Source: Raphanus sativus
Taxonomy: Eukaryota; Streptophyta; Magnoliopsida; Brassicales; Brassicaceae
Direction of reading: 5' to 3'
DNA length: 64,000 nt
Assembly: GCF_000801105.2 (NCBI RefSeq)
Contig: NC_079517.1
Span: forward strand, 2,356,001-2,420,000
Shown: positions 50,698 to 62,300 of the stretch, one piece after another
Numbering within the stretch: position 1 is the stretch's first letter
Layout: each line of letters begins with the position of its first letter
Translations under genes and position numbers: made by a program
Notes under the pieces: model-generated
What the model was told of the DNA's origin: nothing
Database searches by the model: none
Seen by the model: only the letters and a program-made list of their open reading frames with translations

Positions 50698-50965
50698 TTT
50701 ATAATGTAAAGATATATGTATAGTCCAACACCATAACGTGATTTCTACAAAATATTGCTATTTCTTATTAATTTTTGATGGCTGTTCTGTAGATTCCGCA
50801 GTTTCTGGGGTTCTTTTACAAATATTAAATAATTTAAGGGCATATAATATATTTTGCAACTTTAAATAATAAGGAAAAAAGACAGAGAGAGAAAATCAGA
50901 AAACCTAACTCATTAAGCAAAAAAAAAAAGTGAATCTTCGCTGTCAGGAACGAACAAGAAGGAAG

Positions 50966-51942
50966 ATGGGATTGTTCTCCAACAAGATCTCCAGAGATGA
51001 GCTCAAGGCAGGAGATCACATCTATTCATGGCGTGCTTACATCTACTCCCATCACGGTTCCATCTCCTCACTCTCTCTCTCTCTCTCTCTGTTATCCACA
51101 TTTTCGTTTAGTCTCGATCGCGATCGTTAGCTATTTCTGGGTTCTATGCATGCCATTTCATAGGAATCTATGTAGGAGATGGGAAAGTCATTCACTTCAC
51201 TCGTCGAGGTGGTCTTGAGATCGGAACCGGTACTTATCTGGACACGATCATCCAGGTTTCTGTTCCTCGTCACGGAGGAGACAACCCTTGTCCTAATTGC
51301 GGAGACCAATCGACTCTCGACGGCGTAATCTCTTCTTGTCTCGACTGCTTCCTCGCCGGAGGAAACCTCTATCTCTTCCAGTACGATGTCTCCAAGGCCA
51401 TCCTCGTGGCCAAACAGCGTGGCGGTACCTGCACCACCGCGCCTTCGGATCCTCCCGAAGAAGTCGTTCACCGCGCGAAGTACCTTTTGTCGGGTAACGG
51501 GTTTGGCGAGTACCATCTCTTGGACAACAACTGTGAGGATTTCGCGATCTATTGCAAAACTGGTCTGCTTGTTTTTTCCGTCACCAAGTCTGGGAGTAGC
51601 AGCCAAGTCAACTCGGTGTGTGCAGCTGGCGGTATCGCTTCTTTGACGCTCAGGTATTTAGGGGTGGGAAGGACTGCTGGTCAAGTGGCTTCGTTGGCGG
51701 TGTCTCCAGCTTCGGTGGTTTCTGCTGCAGCCAGTGCTGTTTCGACGACGCTTGGGTTTGTAACTACTGGTTTTGCAGGCATGGCTGTGGCCGGATACAG
51801 TAAGTACTGTATTGGTCGTGTGGCTTACGACGTTGGTGTGAGAAAGGATGTCCGCAAGGTCCCTGTGGAAGAGCTTGCTACACTTATGGCATTTCTAGAT
51901 GGCAATTTGGACAATAACAACAACGACGACAAAAACAAGTAG
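50966..51942 (+). CDS. LRAT/NC-domain protein B, copy 3
   Basis: Exons 50966-51056 and 51164-51942 encode 289 residues, with the same frames as copies 1 and 2. Upstream context is the Helitron, as in copy 2. It is the copy that remains next to intact FRL1; the two genes converge with about 330 bp between stop codons. This pair probably represents the right-hand end of the ancestral arrangement. Confidence 0.88.
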
Positions 51943-52272
51943 TTCAAAATTACTCAAGTACTTGTTTCATGGATGGTTGATGACTAATCTGTTGTGTAAG
52001 AGACTTTGCTTATGCCTTTGTATTGTGTAAAACTGTATTTTTAACTTATTTGTGCAAGTGGCAAATACAGTCAAAACAATATTATTATTTTCAAGAATTA
52101 AACTCTTCAACAAGACATTTTGATAAAAGCTCAACTCCATCACAAAGCTGCTTACTTTTTCATTTACATAAAAGAGAAATGGAGAGTCAAGACCGCAAGT
52201 TCCTTCCTCAGACATTCACTACAAAGATATTTTAATTGCAGGAGACAAGATCTTAGTATTAGCAATGCTCTG

Positions 52273-53652
52273 CTACTGAGAATAATAAGCTGGGTGAAAC
52301 GGCGGCATCACGAATCCAGGTTGCTGACCATAGTAAACAGGTTGAGGAGGAGCAGCAGAACCATAAAGCCCAGCAGCTAATGGGTTCATCATGTAAGGGC
52401 CAAGAACACCACCGCGTGCTGGGTTCACAACACCAAAAGGGTTCAACTGTAAGCCATGATGATGACTATGTTCTGGTCTTGAAGGCTGCTGACTCGGAGC
52501 TGGAGCTTGTTGTTGTGTACCTCTGCGATCACGAGGCCGCTTTCTCCCCTTCGTCTGTGGCTGCTGCTGCTGCTCCACGTTGCGTTTCCTCTGCGCCTTG
52601 TGTTTCTCCAGCTCCTCCACACGCTCCTCCACTCTCTCCTCAGAGAACTCCGCTTCAAGGCCTTGATCTTTGATGATCTTGATCACTGCTTTCAAGGCAC
52701 TAACTTCTTTATCAGTAGCTTCGTTCTGTGACTTGAGAGAGTAGTTATCTTCCTTACGAACTCTCTCGGCCGCTTCTCTCGCCTCCTTGACGTAACCTTT
52801 CAACACAGAGACCGGCTCAAACCCATCGGTCCTCCCGCACTCGTACATAAACCTCACCGCCAAGATCGGTTTCCCAGTGCTCAAAAGCTTCGTTATAACC
52901 TCCCCGACTCTTTCTTTATCTAAACCAATCTTGTTACACACCAATGTCGCTTGCTTATACTTAGCAATCATTACCAAGTAACGTGAAAGCTCCTCAGGGT
53001 TGAACTCGGATCCTAATCCAAACGCTGCGATTAAATGAAGAAACAACAACGCCTCGAAAGGCTTGTTACCTATCTTCGTCTTCCAATCCTCAGCAAGCTT
53101 CTTGGCCTTCTCTTTGGTATCGGGAGTGATCTTCGCATCATCGAGATCAATCAAAGCTTCCATCAACAAAACGACAACCCTCCTTACATCGATAGTTTTC
53201 CCCGACGTCGGGGCTTTGCTCGAGCCGTAGACTGCGTTGAGCACCATCGACGCCGGATCTGGAGAGTAACGAAACGCCGCGGAGAGATCTTGATTAGGCA
53301 TCGCGTCGTCGTCCCAGTGATCGGCCAGATACTTGCTTAGACCGATCGAGTCCATTTTCTCGCATAAGGCTCTCAGCTCGGGGCGAATAACCACCGTCGC
53401 CTCTGCGTCGTCGGTTTCGATTCTAGGAGAATCGTTCGGTAGAGGAGGTTCGGATTGGAGGAGGCGGAGACGGTTAGAGAGGGAGGATTGGAGAGAGGAG
53501 AAGTGGGAGTCGATGTCGGACCAGGAGAGAGAGAAAGACGGTGAGAGGAGAGAGCGGTGTGATTGAAGATCGTCGAAGGCTTTCTTCAGGTTTTGCTTCT
53601 TCTCGTCGATTTGATCAATCGCGGCGGCGATTGTTTCAGTCTCCGTCATCAT
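52273..53652 (-). CDS. FRL1: FRIGIDA-like protein 1 (FRL1), intact
   Basis: A single exon of 459 residues. It has an N-terminal coiled-coil-prone region (IDQIDEKKQNLKKAFDDLQSHRSLLSPSFSLSWSDID). The FRIGIDA domain spans about residues 85-300: LRALCEKMDSIGLSKYL, VLLMEALIDL, LFLHLIAAFGLGSEF, KILLSTGKPILAVRF-type helices. A charged coiled coil (about 305-365) is followed by a Gln/Pro/Gly-rich tail ending FHPAYYSQ. Arabidopsis FRL1 (At5g16320) supports FRIGIDA in activating FLC and so delaying flowering, and acts in a nuclear complex on chromatin. Its last 150 or so codons are repeated twice upstream, so short-read data will map ambiguously there. The first Met codon of two adjacent ones was taken. 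Confidence 0.93.
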   Translation of the reverse strand: MMTETETIAAAIDQIDEKKQNLKKAFDDLQSHRSLLSPSFSLSWSDIDSHFSSLQSSLSNRLRLLQSEPPLPNDSPRIETDDAEATVVIRPELRALCEKMDSIGLSKYLADHWDDDAMPNQDLSAAFRYSPDPASMVLNAVYGSSKAPTSGKTIDVRRVVVLLMEALIDLDDAKITPDTKEKAKKLAEDWKTKIGNKPFEALLFLHLIAAFGLGSEFNPEELSRYLVMIAKYKQATLVCNKIGLDKERVGEVITKLLSTGKPILAVRFMYECGRTDGFEPVSVLKGYVKEAREAAERVRKEDNYSLKSQNEATDKEVSALKAVIKIIKDQGLEAEFSEERVEERVEELEKHKAQRKRNVEQQQQPQTKGRKRPRDRRGTQQQAPAPSQQPSRPEHSHHHGLQLNPFGVVNPARGGVLGPYMMNPLAAGLYGSAAPPQPVYYGQQPGFVMPPFHPAYYSQ

Positions 53653-53896
53653 CGTTGTAACCCTAGATTTCGATTGATCTTCACCGGCAATCGCGAGACC
53701 CGCCGATTATATATTTCTACTATAAAAATACGGTAGTTAACATTCAGTTATCGGTTCGGTTATGGTCTGATTCGGTTTGATATAACGCAAATTAATCAGA
53801 GAAATTTTAATCAATGTTGGTTTAGTCCGTTCTAATGTTTCGGTTTATATGCGGGAGAGAAAACTATATTGCAAGGACACATTACTTTTTGACAAT

Positions 53897-54180
53897 GTGG
53901 TACGAGAGCCGAATGACCGGTATGTGATGAACGAGATTCCGATCAGTCTCTTAGCTGATAAATACTCCGACAAAAGCAGTTACGAGGCTTTGGGTAAATC
54001 TCTTTCCGAAGTCAATGTCGGTATCGAGACAGTGTGGCAGAAGAGTGTAATGGAGGAAGACAAGTCTAAGAACTGGAAGAAAGAGAACATGAGGAGGAAA
54101 CACAAACTCTGTCCCTTTCCTCTTCAATTCCTTCAAGATTCTTGCAGATAAGAAGAAGCTGGGGCCCCTCGTAATTACAT
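53897..54180 (+). pseudogene. remnant of a UCH1-like ubiquitin C-terminal hydrolase
   Basis: The frame reads VVREPNDRYVMNEIPISLLA and then DKYSDKSSYEALGKSLSEVN...MEEDKSKNWKKENMRRKH. After this a frame change continues VPFLFNSFKILADKKKLGPLV up to about 54,175. From memory these blocks match the end of the catalytic domain and the C-terminal (UCH37-like) domain of Arabidopsis UCH1, At5g16310. That gene lies between FRL1 and COG1. The segment joining SLLA to DKY appears deleted, and the catalytic core with its Cys and His is absent. It is a fragment with a deletion and a frameshift, not a working gene. Confidence 0.65.
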
Positions 54181-54375
54181 GTTCCTTATAAAAATAGCTT
54201 ATAAGAAGCAATAAATCAAACACTATTACAAAACTTGTTCTCTTCCGTTTATGTAAAAACTTGTATAATGACAAATATATCAGCTTCCGCATTCATCTTC
54301 TGCGTGAGTCATAATTTGATTGCAGAAACTCGAGTCGGAAATGACGGTTTAGTGACTAACCCGAGATCATCATCA

Positions 54376-57300
54376 TCACTCGTACCTGGAGGTTGTGAAA
54401 GAAGAGAGTAAACCGGCTGCTTGAGCCGGTATTATATCCCCAAATGTCGACATAGCAGCTGCTGATCTATCCTTGAATATTCCCACTTGTCCGTCACTTA
54501 GTATTGATCCAAATCTACTACCAGCCTGAAACATATTTTTTACATGATCTTATTAAAGATGCTGAACAGATTACAAATAAATCAACCCAATACTAGATCT
54601 TACCTGCATGAAAGACTTTAAGAACGGGGAAGCCACACCGAAACTGGAGTCATCGTCTAACTCACTCGTTTGAGAATGCTCGCCATTTGTAAATGCATTC
54701 CATGAGTTTCTTGAGGAGCCATCATTTGATGTAACTGGAATCGAGACCTTATTTGTACTTCTAGATGACAGAGCCGGAGCACTGCATTGACAAGAAACAA
54801 ACATATTTTATATGAGAGATCCTTTTCACTATATTCTGCGAAGGCTACAAACAGTTTTTGCAGTCAAAGAAGACAAACCAACCTTATGGGAAGGTATTTG
54901 AAGCGGGGAACTGTGGAGCATGGCATGATATTTGACTCTGAATTAGTTGGTAGCTTCTGCGCAGTATCTGTGTACATTCGGTTTAGTTGCACAAAGAATC
55001 CAAAGAGCACAGCGTGGCGTAGGTATGACTGCTTCTCGTTCTCCCAGAGATAAGGCTCATACCTTTTTAGACATTTCAAAATCCAATAATCAGAGAATGA
55101 TTGAGACAATAAACGGTAAGAAGAGATTCACATGAACTTATCGTTAAGATGTGTCTTTGGAATAGTTTACGGATAAGGTTCCTTACGTGAGCCAGTCTAT
55201 AGGATCCAACTTTTGAGACAGTTGGGAGATCACTCCATCAATGCGACCTCTACTGACTGACTTTGTTTGCTGTTGGCCTTGCTTTCGTCTGAAAGGTGAT
55301 CTGTTCATTGTACTCTTTGGCATCTCCACATTGGGGCTTGTATCACCCCCAGAAAGAACGTCAGATGCAAATCTCAAATCCAGTAAAATTTGTAAGACTC
55401 CTTTCTCTGAAATTTGGGGTTCGTTGGCCTCCCTGGGAGATAAGAAATCCTCATAAATAATGATGATCTGCATTGTACAATGGGAAATTTTTAATAATCG
55501 TTCTTGTAAGCAATCACCAGCTTGGAGATATTCACAATGAAAGGTAGTAAGTATGAATAGGGGGGAATTATCACAAACACTTTGAAGAGCAGGTAGAAAA
55601 TAATCATAGGGAAATAAACGAAACAGAGATAACGCACCTTCTCCAACAGGCTTGAAGCAAATTTTTGCAAGATTGACTTATCCAGTACGTGGCCTCCAAT
55701 TCGGTGAATTTCTTCTGATGCCCGACACAGAAAAGAGATAATATAGAGCGAAGGCAAGGACGGAAGTGATATCTTCAACTCAGATGGACTCTCGCCCTGC
55801 TCTTCCTTAACTATTGTCTCTTCCCAACCCTGCATTATTACTTCACAAATGAGTATGGACACAACAAAGTGAACGTTGGAAATCATAACTGGAAACACAA
55901 AAAGGAAGTTTAAACTATCTCAATTTTACTTGAAGAGCCAGAATAAAAAGTAGTTCCTTATATATTTCCACCATTAAAAAGTAGTCAGAAATATCTATTA
56001 TCAATGCAGGAGTGACAGCTAAGCAAAAAAAAAGGATAAGGGTGGTGTTTTAGTTACTCTTAAAGGAGTTGTAGCAGATAATCCATCATCACTCTTAAGA
56101 TCACGCAAGAGAATAGCTGAAAGCTCATCCGATAACCACTGTATCCACAATGTATGAGCTTTAATGCACAGATCTCGCATAGTTTTATTAAGCTCTTCAA
56201 ATTTCGGACTTGTCTTCTCTTCTGCCTTAAGTAGTGCGGCAACAGCTAACGAACTCTGCTTCCTAAGATCGGTATGCAACTGCTTTCCAGGGCTGTCAGC
56301 ACTGAGTGAAGTATTAGAGCCATATCTTGGTTGCCTCAACAAGGATGACAACTTATCAGAAACTGCAGTCATAGTTTCTCTACACCACAATCTTGGAGAA
56401 CCGAGAATCAAGGGAACGTGTTCAGAGTGGTTCAGCAATGCAAACAAAAGGCGTCCCATAAATAGAGATTTCTCAATTACTATAGCAGGTGAGATTGCTT
56501 CATTGTCATTGTTCTCTTTCTTCATGGCAGATAAGAGAAACTCGAGTTCTCTATCTACATCTGAAAGAAGTGCTGAGACACTGTCATAACACTTATTCTG
56601 CACGTATGGAGCCAGATCCTTTAACCTCTGACCTGCCTTTTCTGACTCAAAAAAACTTAAGAGGTCTTCCAAAACACTCTGGCACCGCATATCAACAGCA
56701 TCTCTCATCTGGCTAACTTCAGGACCAAAGTAAGCAGTTAGACAACTTTGGAAGTCACTTTCTTCAGGTGATGTCTTATTTCCAGTAATAAGGCCAAGTT
56801 TCTTTGCGTTAGGCTCAATGAACCAGACACCACCACCTGTAGATGGTCTGTTTAAGTATGCTTGGAAGTTAATCTTTTCACCAGTGATCTTGCTAAAAGC
56901 ATGAACCGATTCTGCCACATTGACAGCTTTAGCCAAATCCTCAAATCTAGAGTTAATGATGGATTTCATTCTTTCCACAAACGCCTTCTCGAATATTTCA
57001 TCCCATAGGTTCAAATCATCAGCGAGAACAAGCTCCCGGATTCTATTCCAAGGCAGCTCTACCTCAGACCCAAAAACACTCTTAAGCCAATCTAAACTAC
57101 CCCTCAAGACATCTTTGCTATCAATGGTCTCTCTTATCAACTTTTCGGCTGTCCCAAGCTCTGCACCAGTAACAATAGCTTCAATCAAATGCTTCCCATT
57201 AACCTTGCCAACAATCTGTCCACCACATTCCCTCAACCAACTCAGGCAAGCTTTAGAAATGTCATTTTTATCAAAAATAACCATGACGGACTCCAAATTA

Positions 57301-58271
57301 TCCCTGAATGATTTCCACAACGCAACCTCCTCTTCCGGATTTGGAATCCCACCAAACAGTTGAGAAGCCGGAGGGGTACTCAAGATAGTCTTATAAAACA
57401 GAGGCATATCAGTCAAGGCCTGCAAAAACAGCTCACCAACTTGCCCCACAGTCACCTGAATCACACACAACACATCACAAAACACTGAAACTACATTACC
57501 CGCATCATCACCACCACAAGCATTCAGCTTTTGCAGAACCCAAGTCTTCCTCGAGTCGAGAAACAGCTCAAGCACTTGCTTCGGATCTAGCTCGTCAACC
57601 ACCGCAACAGCAGTCAACGCGTCCACGTAAGCCCCCAACCCCAAACCCTGATCCAGAAGCCGCTCGTGGCTCCTCTGCGAGATCTGAGCCTTGAAACTCT
57701 CTACAATCTGCCACTGATGCTCCAGCAGCGGAAACTTCTCCAACAGCTTACTCTGATCAACCTCAAATCCCTCCAACTTAACCAGTCTCTGCTGCACGTG
57801 CTGAGCACGCATGTACCTCCCCGCAGCTTCTAGAAACATGGACTCGTCGAGGCATCCCCATATATTCTCCGGCGTGTCCACCAGATACTTAACACGACAA
57901 GCGATCCCGTACACGTCGACCCGGGCCGAGTCACGGCTAGCGAGATTGGGAGTCTCGGCCACGGGAGAGGAGGAAGAGAGCGATCTGATGTTCCCGTGGA
58001 TCGAAGAGATGTTCGACGAGATCGACTCGCAGAGCGACTTCATGTGGACGATCGAGTCGGCCGAGTCGATCAGATCCCGGTACCGAGTCCCGACGAGTTG
58101 CCGGAGCTCCTCCTTCTTATCCTCGATGTTCTTCCTAGTCGCCGACTCCACGCTCCGAATCTCAGACATCGGTTTCGCGCGGAACAGAGACTCCGCATCT
58201 CTCTGACCGACGCCGAGAGCCGCGGCGGAGGGCCGGTGCTCCGCGGTGGAAGCTGATGATGACATTCTCAT
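54376..58271 (-). CDS. COG1: COG1, conserved oligomeric Golgi complex subunit 1
   Basis: Six exons on the minus strand: 58271-56058, 55829-55638, 55467-55187, 55062-54883, 54781-54604 and 54525-54376. Phases are consistent and the product is 1,064 residues, close to what I recall for Arabidopsis (At5g16300). The N-terminus holds a Vps51/COG1 domain: [59 protein letters not shown], a coiled-coil region used for complex assembly. The rest is helical tether sequence, ending ...[15 protein letters not shown] is a Golgi vesicle tether for retrograde traffic. Start: two Met codons lie close together (MRMSSS); I took the first. The region is intact and shows no frameshift. Confidence 0.93.
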
Positions 58272-59302
58272 TTTTTTTTCGTTTGTGTTGTCTCTATCAA
58301 TACGACGTAGCTTCCATTGAGTAGTGAAGAAGAAGAGAAGCAAAGCTCGGATCTGATCTGATCGGATCTGAAAATGCTTTGCCTCAGATTTAGAAGTAGA
58401 ATCCCCCGGAGTTAAGATCTAATTTTTTTTTTAAGTTTCTGCCATTGGCGTGAAGAATAACGACGAGAGTAATTAAGCGTTTCATATGAGATTACTAGTT
58501 TACCCTTATCTGGGTTTGCAATTGAATCATTCAAATATAATAAGCAAACCGTTCCGGTAAGGGGTAATCATACCGGATGTACTTTTAATTGGTTTAACTA
58601 AAGATTAGTGTTGTATTATGTTCTTTTTTTTTACCGTTAACTAAACAAATTGCTAAGATACATTTACCACTTTTCAAAAATACATTCAATCAAAAAATAT
58701 ATATGTGATGATTTAATAATTATTATTTAGGATTTTGTATTTATAGAATAAAATTTGGTGTATTTATCAAAAATTTAAAATATTTGTGAAAATAATTATC
58801 TTTTAAAAATAAATTTGAGAAGGTAAAACTCGTAGTAAAATTGAAATTCACTATTTTACCAAAAATTCAATTCACTAAAAACTTATAAATGCATAGATCC
58901 ACAATTCCATACTTCTTGAATAGTTTGGGCACAATTGTAAAATGTACCTAAATAAAGGTGCAATTACATAAAATAAAATAAATTAAACGAATGAAAAATT
59001 GTTCCCTTTTTTTTTCTTCTCCAACGTCGCTCGAATCTCCTCCAATCGACTTTGCCTACATCTCATCCCTCTACGTCGATCTCGATCCCGATCACCATCA
59101 TCTCTCCACTCTCCGGTGACTTTCACCGTACACGTCACCTTCTCGATTACACACATTTCACTAGTTACGGAGATCTTCAAACCTATCTCCATCGAATCCC
59201 GCAGCTGCGTCGTAGCTCTGATCAGCTCGAGAGGAAGGAGATCTAGTTCTAGCTCCCCGCCTCCAGAACCTAATCCGATCTGAGTTTTAGTCGAGAGGAA
59301 GA
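58272..59302. promoter_or_regulatory. divergent promoter region between COG1 and TRS85
   Basis: About 1 kb separates two genes transcribed in opposite directions, both encoding Golgi tethering subunits. The middle (58,620-58,980) is AT-rich; the edges are CT- and CG-richer leader sequence. No reading frame is supported. In Arabidopsis I expect At5g16290 (acetolactate synthase regulatory subunit) in this gap; it is absent here. Confidence 0.55.
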
Positions 59303-62300
59303 ATGGTGGAGCCGCCGGTGAACTCTTCTTCGCTAGGGAAAATGCTATTGGAGGAGGTGAGTCCAGTGGTCATGGTTCTCTGCACGCCTCTCGTTGAAGA
59401 GACTTTCCTCAAGAATGGTCTATCCTTTGTGGAAACGCTTAAGCCCTTCTGCAACTTCAGTAACATCGATGGTGAGTCCTCCTGATTTGATGATTACTAG
59501 TTTTTTTTTTTTTTTATTGTCTTCTTCAAAGTGTTTGACTTCCAAATGGTGAAAATTTGTTGTGCAGTTCCTGTTCGGACCTCAGGCGATCAGCTTTATC
59601 GTCTAAAGAGGTTTACGCTGAGGTTGTTTAATGCCTCAGATATCAGACAACCTAACGTAGAGGTACGTTAATTGTTTCTTAGTCAGAAACAATGTGAATC
59701 ACAGTTAACGGACATGTTAGAATCATTATCTGTTTTTTTTAAACCAAAAATGCGACGTGAATGCTTGTATTAGAGGCTCCCTCCTCATTCTGCATATTTT
59801 GGCTTAGCTCAAAATTGATTATGTTCACGTAATGGATAGGTTGCAAAGCAACGGCTACTACATGTTATTACTCAAGCTGGGGAGAAGGTTTTTCACGATT
59901 TGAAATCTGACCCTCCTCAAATTACTGATATACTCTCTAGTAAGTCTCTACTTGAAATTACGCTTTTATGATATGAGTGTTAGACGATGCATGTTTTCGT
60001 TATTGAGAAGGTGAATTTTCAGACGCCTTGCTTTTCTAGTGCTGATGTGATTCCGCCGTGCAGATCCAGAGTCTGAAATTGCACCCACATGGTTTCAGTA
60101 TTACAATAAAGAACTTATCCGTACCTTGTCGTTTTCAGACCATGAAGCGTTTGATCATCCTGTGGCTTGTAAGACATTAAATGGGTTTTAGAATTTTTTT
60201 TGTTACTGTCTTCTCACTTTAAACTAGGTTCGCTGATCTTTTTATGTCTCATAGAGTTTTCTGTTGTGTACCTAAATAATTATAAATGTGCTTTTCAGGT
60301 CTCTTGGTCGTTTCATCAAAAGACGAAGACCCTTTAAATAAATTTGTAGATCTTTTCAATACCAATAGATTACCTTCTCTGCTTAATGATGGGATCATGG
60401 ACCCAAAGATTTTGAAGCATTACTTATTGGTGCATGACAATCAAGATGCAACAACAGAGAGGTTGTTGTTCCTTACTCCATCGTTTATGATATCGTTCTC
60501 ATCATATTGGTGTTTAAATGTAAGTATTTTTGTTGACTGGATGTTTTTTTCTTCTATAGAACGTCTAAAGTCCTGTCTGAGATGAGAAGTACGTTTGGAA
60601 ATAATGAATGCAACTTACTTTGCACTAATTCATCTAAAGAGGGGAACATAGAACACCAGGCTAATCCCTGGGCTTCATTTGTAAGTCACTCATCAGAACC
60701 CTAATCAAACATATTGTTTAAGGTTACTTTTTAAATTATATGTACATATAAGTTCAACATGTTGATTACCAATTTTTCTGAAAGAAATCAAGTGTCCCGG
60801 CTGAAAAACTTGGATGTGCTCTTACTGGCGACGATATTGTGGAGGTATATTTAAAAGCTTCTGGCCGCTAGTTCTCGTGTAAAATTATCTTGCTGATGAA
60901 ATTCACCCCTTTCAATCATTTTGGAATGTATTAACCAACTCTAAAAAATTTACTGGCATATTCGGAGCAGATCAAAGATCTGATGCAAGAGTTTGCTTCC
61001 AGGCATATAATTCCATACATGGAGCAGAAAGTCCGAGATCTTAATCAACAGGTTGGCTCTAGATTTTCTCACAAATACACGTGATTCACTATATCCTAGT
61101 TTTTCTATATGATTTACTAGTATTTTGTTCTCTTTCCATATCATTAGTTTTCATTTTGTTGTGCCACTAGATTTCTGCAACAAGGAAAGGACTTAGAAAC
61201 CAGATAAAGAACTTATGGTGGAGAAAAGGAAAAGACGATATTCCGGATTCGACTAAAGGTTCTATGTATGCACTCTTCACCTTCTTGCTCCTTTTATGAT
61301 TTCCTTGACGTCATCATAAGCTCTAACGGTCTTTTGTCCACTTTTGAAGCTATACCTATAGCTCCACCGAATCTCAAATCAGAATTTTGGGTGACTACGC
61401 CTTCATGTTGCATGACTATGAACTTGCATTGTCTAGCTATCGCTTAATATCAACTGATTACAAGCTCGATAAAGCTTGGAAGCACTATGCCGGTGTCCAG
61501 GTAGATTCACATCTTTGTAATTATGTTAATGTAGTGGCATAATTTTTTATCAATGTTCGTCTTGTATTTTGAACCTCACATATAGTATAGGTTAACCATG
61601 TTATCAAACTGATTGTTTTGGTCTATGCTATTCATTATTTTGTTACTTGTGGTCGCTTGATAACTCATCTTTTCATGCATGGTTGGAAGGAAATGATGGG
61701 ACTCGCATATTTCATCTCAGACCAGTCAATAAAGGAAGCTGAGTACTGCATGGAAAATGCATCCAGCACTTATATGGTATGTCTTTGTAACCCAATCTTT
61801 AACCGAAAACAGTTCTTCAGCAAATATCCGTTTATTCTAAGCAAAACAGGAAAGGGAAATATGAATGGTTTAACTTAAGCAAGTGACGTGGTAGTACGTG
61901 CTGATACATCTTTTTAAAATCTCAAGCAGAAACTTGGGAAGTCTGGCTTTCAAAATGCTACTAGATGTGGGCTCTGGTGGGCAGAGATGCTAAAGGCTAG
62001 AGACCAGTACAAAGAAGCGGCTTCTGTTTACTTCCGCATATGTGGAGAGGTTCTTCCTTTTTACCTTCAAAACATATGCTGTTTATGCGATTGCTAACTT
62101 TAAATTAATTTTCAGGAACCATTGCACGCTGCAGTCATGTTAGAGCAGGCTTCTTACTGCTTCGTGTTAACTAAGCCAGCGATGCTACACAAGTATGGAT
62201 TTCATCTAGTTCTCTCAGGAGACCACTATAAAATCTGTGATCAGGTACATGCTAATTTGCTGAAAGGGCTCAAGCTTCGTACATGCTTTGCATTTTAAAG

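Larger units (their letters stand above)
37198..52740. repeat. tandem array of a 6,751-bp unit (about 2.3 copies)
   Basis: Features recur at an exact offset of 6,751 bp: LRAT-B start at 37464, 44215, 50966; its stop at 38440, 45191, 51942; FRL1 3' end at 38771, 45522, 52273; gag at 39240 and 45991; Helitron at 40774 and 47525. Encoded frames are identical between copies except for a few substitutions separating the first copy from the other two, including 38866 and 38971 in the FRL1 part. At the far left the offset shifts by 2 bp because of a small indel. The last copy breaks at 52740, where sequence continues into intact FRL1. Confidence 0.97.

Noticed and set aside
37198..52740. The regular array as a CRISPR-like or satellite structure
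   Set aside because: The unit is 6.75 kb, contains spliced genes and transposons, and is a eukaryotic segmental duplication.
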